Assembly (NCBI GenBank): GCA_934403665.1
Contig: CAKRUL010000132.1
Span: 1-5,013 of the forward strand
DNA from: an uncultured Clostridia bacterium
GTDB taxonomy: Bacteria > Bacillota_A > Clostridia > UMGS1840 > HGM11507
Reading direction: 5' to 3'
Length of the DNA: 5,013 nt
Below the pieces are notes generated by a model. The model was not told the origin of the DNA and searched no databases. It saw only the letters and a program-made list of their open reading frames with translations. This document shows positions 1 to 5,013 of the stretch, piece by piece; the first letter of the stretch is position 1; each line of letters opens with the position of its first letter. The translations under genes and the position numbers were made by a program.

Positions 1-10
1 GTCTTACACC

Positions 11-42
11 GTAACAAGCAGGGACTTTGTGTGCCAAAGTCC
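11..42 (-). other. Candidate origin of transfer (oriT): inverted repeat plus possible nick motif
   Basis: Seen: perfect 8-bp arms GGACTTTG (22-29) and CAAAGTCC (35-42) enclose a 5-base loop. Reading the bottom strand, the repeat runs straight into TCCCTGCTTGTTAC. Known: MOBP relaxases of the RP4 type nick within YATCCTG|C, a short distance 3' of an inverted repeat. The bottom-strand CCTG|C, which would be cut between positions 19 and 18, matches the core of that consensus but not its first bases. Inferred: this is oriT, because it lies just upstream of mobC and the relaxase gene, and a bottom-strand nick here would send the mob genes into the recipient last, as is usual. The nick position is a guess from motif similarity. 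The oriT could extend left beyond the window. Confidence 0.45.
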
Positions 43-48
43 GAATCA

Positions 49-74
49 AAAGCCGCAGATTTTCTTGCGGCTTT
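49..74 (+). terminator. Hairpin, possible intrinsic terminator or oriT stem
   Basis: Perfect 9-bp arms AAAGCCGCA (49-57) and TGCGGCTTT (66-74) flank an 8-base loop. The 3' arm ends in TTT and is followed by GTTCTTTGG, a broken T-rich tail, so it could terminate transcription arriving from the left before the mob operon. It could equally be a structural part of oriT, since it is 6 bases from the neighbouring inverted repeat. The tail is too weak to decide. Confidence 0.4.
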
Positions 75-79
75 GTTCT

Positions 80-100
80 TTGGGGACTTATCGCCCCCAA
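80..100. repeat. Short inverted repeat upstream of mobC
   Basis: Arms TTGGGG (80-85) and CCCCAA (95-100) are separated by 9 bases and followed by a further C-run and an A-run (101-114). It is the third stem in 100 bases and fits a stack of relaxosome-binding structures upstream of mobC. The arms are short, so chance is possible. No convincing promoter was found between here and mobC. Confidence 0.3.
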
Positions 101-121
101 TCCCCCGAAAAAAAGAATGAA

Positions 122-128
122 AGAAGGA
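122..128 (+). promoter_or_regulatory. Ribosome binding site fixing the mobC start at 138
   Basis: AGAAGGA lies 9 bases before the ATG at 138. The reading frame is open further left, with in-frame ATGs at 27, 117 and 129, but those are not preceded at the right distance by a good Shine-Dalgarno sequence. The extra residues would also be encoded by the hairpin region and are unlike the family's N-terminus. Confidence 0.7.
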
Positions 129-137
129 ATGTTGTAT

Positions 138-509
138 ATGAAAGATATACGAATTGCCGTGCGTGTCACGGCAAAAGAAAAAGAAAAAATACTAACAAAA
201 GCCCGAAAGTGCGGGCTGAGCACAACTGAATATATAAAGCAAAGAGCGTTAGGGTATGAGCCGAGAGGTATTCCGCCCGACGCTCTTTTTCTTTGTCTCG
301 AAAAGCTCGGTGAACTTACTGACAAAGCGAGTTCGCAGGAACTGGATATAGAAATCCAAACTGTGCTGAAAGAAATTACGGCGGCATTTTTGTTGCCGGG
401 AAAGGGGTGCTCAACGGGGTCCCCGCAAAGCCTGCTTTGTGGGAAAAAGGAGCATCCACGGAATGGTGAGGTTTCGCCGCTTGCGGCGAAACCGATGAAT
501 GGAGTGTGA
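138..509 (+). CDS. mobC: MobC-like mobilization accessory protein
   Basis: This is a 123-residue protein resembling the small relaxosome accessory proteins (MobC / ribbon-helix-helix type) that precede MOBP relaxase genes in Firmicute mobile elements. Such proteins bind oriT and help the relaxase open the strands at nic. Residues 1-10 (MKDIRIAVRV) fit the beta strand of a ribbon-helix-helix fold. Residues 11-40 contain two helices with the typical GLSTTEYIKQRALGY pattern, in which the family usually has a GLS..YIR..L-like string. Residues 50-84 form a second helical part ending in ITAAFLLPGK, where family members as I recall them usually stop. Here about 34 further residues follow (90-123), rich in Gly, Ser, Pro and Cys, encoded by DNA that forms two hairpins. 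The tail may be a by-product of that structure and not a domain. The relaxase gene starts 6 bases after the stop, so the two are surely cotranscribed. The family call rests on motif memory and gene order. Confidence 0.75.
   Translation: MKDIRIAVRVTAKEKEKILTKARKCGLSTTEYIKQRALGYEPRGIPPDALFLCLEKLGELTDKASSQELDIEIQTVLKEITAAFLLPGKGCSTGSPQSLLCGKKEHPRNGEVSPLAAKPMNGV
422..443. repeat. Hairpin in the 3' part of mobC, with a CCTG loop
   Basis: CCCGCAAAG (422-430) pairs with CTTTGTGGG (435-443) over 9 positions with one G.T wobble, leaving the loop CCTG. It sits just downstream of GGTGCTCAACGGG (405-417). The top strand here, CAAAGCCTGCTTTGT, resembles the bottom strand of the candidate oriT (CAAAGTCCCTGCTTGT). 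It could be a second relaxosome contact site or a decayed copy of nic. Confidence 0.5.
470..493. repeat. Strong GC-rich hairpin before the relaxase gene
   Basis: Perfect 11-bp arms GGTTTCGCCGC (470-480) and GCGGCGAAACC (483-493) are separated by TT, which gives a 10-bp stem with a CTTG loop. It lies within the last codons of mobC and ends 7 bases before the GGAG (501-504) that serves the relaxase GTG start. No T-tract follows, so it is not a normal terminator. It could limit relaxase translation, act as a partial attenuator, or be a DNA structure recognised by the relaxosome. Confidence 0.6.
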
Positions 510-515
510 TGCGAC

Positions 516-1880
516 GTGGCTGTTACAGGCTTTTGGCCTATTTACAAGAATTTGAAAGCAACTCTTGACTATGCTGACAATCCCGACAAAACCACTGCAA
601 GAGAATATCTTGACGATGATTTGTATGCGGTGCTTTCTTACTCCGAGAACGATAATAAGACCGACCGTAAAATGTATGTTGGCGGCATTAACTGCTCAAA
701 GCAAAACGCCTATGCCGAAATGATTGCCGTGCAGCGACGGTTCGGGATTCGTGGTAAGGTTGTCGGGTATCACGGGATTCAGAGTTTCCGTGAAGGCGAA
801 GTCACACCGGAGCAAGCCTTTGAAATCGGAAAAGCTACCGCCCGAAAGATGTGGGGCGACAAATATCAAGTGTTGGTGACCGTTCATTTGAATACAGATA
901 ATCTGCATTGTCATTTTGTTGTGAATCCCGTTTCATTTAAGGACGGTACAAAATTTCAAAACAAAATCGGCGACCACAAGGAACTTCGCCGTGTGTCTGA
1001 TGAGATATGCCGGGAACACGGTTTATCTGTTCTTGAAAACAGCAATTTTTACGGCGGTAATAAAAAAGACTATTGGCGGCACAAGTCCGGCAAGAAAACA
1101 CATCGGGACTATCTCCGTGAGGATGTGGAATATTGCTTGTCTTTTTCAACCTCTCCGAGAGAGTTTGAAAATCAACTTTATGCGCTCGGATATACGCTTG
1201 ACCCCGTGCGGTTTTCCGTGAAAGCAAAACACTGGGAGCGTTCTGTTCGACTTTCAAATATCGGTTTTACAAAGGAAATCGTGCAAGCGCAGTTGGATAA
1301 AAACGCTGAGTGCAGATACCGACTATTCACTTTGGAGTACCGCCCACCGTACAGACCTAAAAAGTTTCCGCTGGAAGACGAACTGCGAAAGCTTGAGTTT
1401 TCCATTGACCACAGCTATGACGCGGCAATCGTGTTGATAGATACGATTTTCTATCTCGTTATAACGGTTATCCAAATTGCCGCCGAGCTTGCCGATGTAA
1501 TGCTGCTGTCACCGGATTTAAGGGCGACAGAAAAGGATTTGAAAGAGCTGATTGCCGATTACCGCTTTATGCAGGAGCACGATATTCACACCGTAGCCGA
1601 TTTACAAGCGAACATCGGCGAAAGCAAAGCACAGTTATCCGAATTAGAGCGTGAGCGCAAAACCCTTAGCAACCGTATCCGCCGCCCGAAATCACTGGAG
1701 GATGAGAACCAAAACAAAGAACGCCGCAAGGCGATCAGCAGACAAATGAAGCCTGTTCGTGAAAGGCTTCGCCGTGTGGAGAAAATTTTGGAGAAGTCTC
1801 CGCATTTATATGAATTATTAAAACAAGAGCACGAGCTTGAGAGAAAAGCCCGTGCAAGATATTTAGATAGGAGTAGATGA
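516..1880 (+). CDS. MOBP-type relaxase (MobA/VirD2-like)
   Basis: This 454-residue relaxase would nick oriT, attach covalently to the 5' end through a tyrosine, and lead the strand into the recipient. The start is GTG, with GGAG (501-504) 11 bases upstream. The likely catalytic tyrosine is Y19, in LDYADNPDKT. The second motif is YHGIQSF (85-91). The metal-binding motif is H124-x3-D128-x2-H131-x-H133, in VTVHLNTDNLHCHFVVNP, and is intact. The relaxase domain covers about residues 1-240. Residues 303-330 are strongly hydrophobic (e.g. IFYLVITVIQIAA, 311-323) and look like a membrane-associated or buried helix. Residues 336-450 are highly charged and helical, probably coiled coil. No primase or helicase domain is evident. 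The stop overlaps the parB start by 4 bases (ATGA). The class is clear from the motifs; MOBP versus a close neighbour class is less certain. Conjugation channel genes are not in view, so transfer may depend on a helper element. Confidence 0.88.
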   Translation: MAVTGFWPIYKNLKATLDYADNPDKTTAREYLDDDLYAVLSYSENDNKTDRKMYVGGINCSKQNAYAEMIAVQRRFGIRGKVVGYHGIQSFREGEVTPEQAFEIGKATARKMWGDKYQVLVTVHLNTDNLHCHFVVNPVSFKDGTKFQNKIGDHKELRRVSDEICREHGLSVLENSNFYGGNKKDYWRHKSGKKTHRDYLREDVEYCLSFSTSPREFENQLYALGYTLDPVRFSVKAKHWERSVRLSNIGFTKEIVQAQLDKNAECRYRLFTLEYRPPYRPKKFPLEDELRKLEFSIDHSYDAAIVLIDTIFYLVITVIQIAAELADVMLLSPDLRATEKDLKELIADYRFMQEHDIHTVADLQANIGESKAQLSELERERKTLSNRIRRPKSLEDENQNKERRKAISRQMKPVRERLRRVEKILEKSPHLYELLKQEHELERKARARYLDRSR

Positions 1881-2740
1881 AAATGAAAAATACTATGAAA
1901 AAACTGGTTAATATTCCGATTTCAAAGCTTCGCCCGTTTGAGGGGCATCCGTTCAAGGTTAAGGACGATGAGGAAATGAATGTCCTGATTGAAAGTATTC
2001 AGACAACGGGTATTCTTTCGCCGCTGATTGTCCGACCGATTGAAAGCACAGAGGAATATGAGGTTATAAGCGGACACCGCCGCTTACACGCCGCAGTTAA
2101 GGCAGGGATTGCAGAAGTCCCTGCCTTAATTTATGCTTTTGACCGTGATGCGGCGGCAATCGTTCTTGTAGATAGCAACCTACACCGAGAGCACATTCTG
2201 CCCTCTGAAAAAGCCTTTGCTTACAAGATGAAAGCGGACGCATTAGCTCATCAGGGCTTTCGTGTAGATTTAACTTCGGACCAACTTGGGCCGAAGTTGA
2301 CGGTCGAAATGATTTCTGAAAGCGACAGTGCCTCTCAGGTGAAGCGCTATATTCGTCTTACCAAACTTATCCCCGAAATTCTGCAATATGTGGATGCCGG
2401 GCGTATCGCCTTTACTCCCGCCGTTGAGCTTTCTTATCTCAATGAGCAGGAACAGTACGACTTGTTGGAGCAGATGGAACTAAACGATTGCACACCGTCA
2501 CTATCTCAGGCTTGCCGTTTCAAAAAGATGAGCCAAGAGCAAGGTCTGACACCCGAAGTTATCGCCGCAGTTATGAGCGAGGAAAAAGCAAATCAATGTG
2601 AAATGTTCAAAGTACCGATGGAGCGTATTCGCAAATATATTCCAAATGCCAATGCAAAGCAGGCAGAAGACTTTGTTATGAAAGCCTGCGAGCATTACCG
2701 CAAATTTTTAATCCGTCAGCGTAACCGTGATGAAAGGTAA
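1877..2740 (+). CDS. ParB/Spo0J-family DNA-binding protein
   Basis: This is a 287-residue member of the ParB/RepB/Spo0J family. ParB proteins bind parS, and many are CTP-dependent clamps. An N-terminal ParB domain spans about residues 8-105, with ISKLRPF (15-21), the GHRR box (66-69, where chromosomal ParB usually has GERR) and VDSNLHRE (98-105) followed by LPSEKAFAYK. A helix-turn-helix region follows at about 131-165 (LTSDQLG to SASQVKRYIRL), then a helical region with AFTPAVELSYL (178-188) and TPSLSQA (206-212). This organisation is the one seen in ParB-like genes of Tn1549-type elements, as I recall them. The start is ambiguous: TAGGAG is only 3 bases before the ATG at 1877 but 9 before the in-frame ATG at 1883, so 1883 may be the true start. 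No ParA gene is nearby, so a classical partition role is doubtful; stabilisation of the circular form or regulation of transfer genes is possible. Two strong dyads lie within the gene. Confidence 0.85.
   Translation: MKMKNTMKKLVNIPISKLRPFEGHPFKVKDDEEMNVLIESIQTTGILSPLIVRPIESTEEYEVISGHRRLHAAVKAGIAEVPALIYAFDRDAAAIVLVDSNLHREHILPSEKAFAYKMKADALAHQGFRVDLTSDQLGPKLTVEMISESDSASQVKRYIRLTKLIPEILQYVDAGRIAFTPAVELSYLNEQEQYDLLEQMELNDCTPSLSQACRFKKMSQEQGLTPEVIAAVMSEEKANQCEMFKVPMERIRKYIPNANAKQAEDFVMKACEHYRKFLIRQRNRDER
2097..2129. repeat. Perfect 12-bp inverted repeat inside parB
   Basis: TTAAGGCAGGGA (2097-2108) and TCCCTGCCTTAA (2118-2129) are exact reverse complements with a 9-base spacer. One G.T and one A-T pair can extend the stem outwards to 2095/2131. 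It encodes parB residues 74-84 (after the GHRR box), so it has survived under coding constraint. The 3' arm is followed by TTTATGCTTTT, which is not a good terminator tail. It contains AAGTCCCTGC (2115-2124), the same 10 bases as the bottom strand of the candidate oriT at 18-27. Confidence 0.8.
2272..2298. repeat. 27-bp near-perfect palindrome inside parB
   Basis: The outer arms AACTTCGG (2272-2279) and CCGAAGTT (2291-2298) and the inner arms CCAA (2281-2284) and TTGG (2286-2289) share one centre at 2285. Twelve of 13 symmetric pairs match; only 2280/2290 does not. It encodes residues in LTSDQLGPKL near the start of the predicted helix-turn-helix. This form, an odd-length dyad with a short spacer, is typical of protein-binding operators. 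Confidence 0.75.
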
Positions 2741-2745
2741 GGTGA
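2739..2745 (+). promoter_or_regulatory. Ribosome binding site fixing the TnpW-like start at 2751
   Basis: AAGGTGA, overlapping the last bases of the parB stop codon, lies 5 bases before the ATG at 2751. The in-frame ATGs at 2727 and 2730 lie inside parB and have no comparable Shine-Dalgarno sequence, so the shorter 91-residue product is preferred. Confidence 0.65.
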
Positions 2746-2750
2746 TTTAT

Positions 2751-3026
2751 ATGTTACAAAAAATCAATTTTAACGACTGTGTGGCTATTCGTGGTATGGG
2801 GCGGGTTGATGAAACTCGCCCTATTGATTTGCAGGAATATGTAATTCCGAAAAGCAAAACGCTTCGAGCTACACCGTTGCCGATTATGCCGATTCCACAA
2901 AAGATTTGCGTATCGAATAAAATCGGCAAGACCGTTTATGATGTTACTGCCAATTTTAATATTGACGGAAAAGAAACGATATTACAACAATTCAAGACTT
3001 TGATTTTATCCGCAGAATTGAAATAA
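2751..3026 (+). CDS. Small TnpW-like transposon-encoded protein
   Basis: This is a 91-residue protein. Residues 53-90 (CVSNKIGKTVYDVTANFN, then KETILQQFKTLIL) resemble TnpW, a small protein of Tn4451-type elements whose core is recalled as an IG.T.Y.V...F....KET...K...L pattern. TnpW function is not established, so none is assigned. The N-terminal half (1-50) has no family I recognise. It is basic to neutral with DETRPIDLQEYVIP and a proline-rich stretch TPLPIMPIPQ (41-50), and it has no signal peptide or membrane segment. The gene begins 10 bases after the parB stop and is probably the last gene of the mob operon. Its 3' end contains the -35 element of the recombinase promoter. TnpW-like genes beside serine recombinases support a Tn4451-related ancestry for this end of the element. 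Confidence 0.6.
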   Translation: MLQKINFNDCVAIRGMGRVDETRPIDLQEYVIPKSKTLRATPLPIMPIPQKICVSNKIGKTVYDVTANFNIDGKETILQQFKTLILSAELK

Positions 3027-4778
<1,752 letters not shown>

Positions 4779-4816
4779 AACAAAGGAAAACGGTGCAGCC
4801 CTCACGGGCTACACCG
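4779..4816 (-). terminator. Intrinsic terminator for leftward transcripts
   Basis: Stem arms at 4791-4801 and 4806-4816 enclose a TCAC loop. Read on the minus strand, all 11 pairs form, including one U.G wobble, and the stem is followed by TTTTCCTTTGTTTC. On the plus strand the same position is a C.A mismatch and the downstream sequence has no T-run. It therefore best serves the converging minus-strand gene, stopping antisense transcription into the recombinase gene. Weak two-way action is possible. Confidence 0.65.
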
Positions 4817-4836
4817 CATCCTACATAGCGACTGTC

Positions 4837-4857
4837 CTTTAGAGTACGACTCTAAAG
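4837..4857. other. Palindrome at the presumed right end: candidate attachment site
   Basis: Arms CTTTAGAGT (4837-4845) and ACTCTAAAG (4849-4857) are perfect 9-bp complements around ACG. It lies 58 bases after the recombinase stop, between that gene and an apparent flanking gene. Serine recombinase sites are imperfect dyads around a central dinucleotide, and Tn4451 and Tn5397 use GA; a GA lies at 4848-4849, next to the centre. A run of seven T (4865-4871) starts 7 bases downstream, so a weak rightward terminator is the alternative. No second copy is visible in the window, since the left end lies outside it. Confidence 0.4.
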
Positions 4858-4879
4858 CGGTGGATTTTTTTGCAACAGT

Positions 4880-4911
4880 ATATAAACGCCGTAAATTGCT
4901 CGTGTTTATAT
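4880..4911. repeat. AT-rich inverted repeat overlapping the end of the minus-strand gene
   Basis: Arms ATATAAAC (4880-4887) and GTTTATAT (4904-4911) are perfect complements with a 16-base spacer. The right arm contains the stop codon of the minus-strand gene. No T-tract follows on the minus strand, so it is not a good terminator. It could be part of the recombinase's target or a chance AT-rich match. Confidence 0.35.
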
Positions 4912-5013
4912 GTCTTTTATTTCGTCCGGCATCAGACCGGTTGCGGCGGATATACTCTCAATTGAAATTCCAAGTTCTCTAAGTTTCTTTGCAATCTCAC
5001 GCTGCTTATCAGC
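4906..5013 (-). CDS. Partial: C-terminus of an Rpn-family nuclease/putative transposase
   Basis: Only the last 35 codons and a TAA stop are in the window; the gene runs in from the right. The visible sequence is REIAKKLRELGISIESIS, then AATGLMPDEIKDI. This pattern, a basic helix followed by LG.SIE.I...TGL...EI, is the typical C-terminal tail of Rpn-like (recombination-promoting nuclease, PD-(D/E)XK superfamily) proteins in Firmicutes. The nuclease domain itself cannot be seen, and similar tails occur in other small helix-turn-helix proteins, so the call is tentative. It converges with the recombinase gene and is separated from it by a leftward terminator and a palindrome, so it is probably flanking DNA and not element cargo. 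Confidence 0.55.
   Translation of the reverse strand, partial: ADKQREIAKKLRELGISIESISAATGLMPDEIKDI

Noticed and set aside
27..137. N-terminal extension of the MobC frame
   Set aside because: The extra 37 codons would come from inverted-repeat DNA, and AGAAGGA is correctly spaced only for the ATG at 138.
4791..4862. Riboswitch-like alternative pairing among CGGTG, CACCGC and GCGGTG copies
   Set aside because: The shared segments are only 5-6 bases, lie after the gene and not before one, and are easily explained by chance.
4837..4871. Rightward rho-independent terminator of the recombinase gene
   Set aside because: The T-run begins 7 bases after the stem and the stem is AT-rich, so it would be weak. 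I kept the palindrome as a candidate attachment site and noted this alternative.

Overview
The window looks like the backbone of an integrative and mobilizable (or conjugative) element from a low-to-mid GC Firmicute, most likely a gut-type Clostridia. I infer this from the gene families (MobC-like protein, MOBP-type relaxase, orphan ParB, TnpW-like protein, serine recombinase with a zinc ribbon and a DUF4368-like tail), the strong AAGGAG-type ribosome binding sites and the sigma-A-type promoter. No sequence search was possible, so the host is an inference.

Layout from left to right: (1) 1-137 is non-coding and rich in inverted repeats. It is the best candidate for the origin of transfer, with a possible bottom-strand nick motif beside an 8-bp inverted repeat. 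(2) 138-509 encodes a small MobC-like relaxosome accessory protein. The last ~115 bases of its gene are full of DNA structure. (3) 516-1880 encodes the relaxase, with the HxxxD..HxH metal-binding signature, an unusual hydrophobic stretch and a charged coiled-coil tail. (4) 1877-2740 encodes a ParB-family protein without a ParA in view. Its start overlaps the relaxase stop, and two strong dyads lie inside its coding sequence. (5) 2751-3026 encodes a small protein whose C-terminal half resembles TnpW. (6) 3018-3095 holds a good promoter embedded in a long imperfect dyad. (7) 3096-4778 encodes a 560-residue serine recombinase. (8) 4779-4905 is the probable right end of the element: a terminator oriented for leftward transcription, then a 21-bp palindrome that could be an attachment site. 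(9) 4906-5013, minus strand, is the last 35 codons of an incoming gene that looks like an Rpn-family (PD-(D/E)XK) nuclease/transposase and is probably flanking DNA.

How it would work together: MobC and the relaxase would nick oriT and lead single-stranded transfer, probably using the coupling protein and mating channel of another element unless these lie outside the window. ParB could stabilise the circular form or regulate the module. The recombinase, expressed from its own promoter, would excise and integrate the element. mobC, the relaxase, parB and tnpW are tightly spaced and probably form one operon.

Nothing here is clearly a new class of system. The points most worth checking are the dyads inside parB (possible internal parS-like sites), the two related CAAAG..CCTGCTT motifs around mobC, and the promoter inside the dyad upstream of the recombinase.
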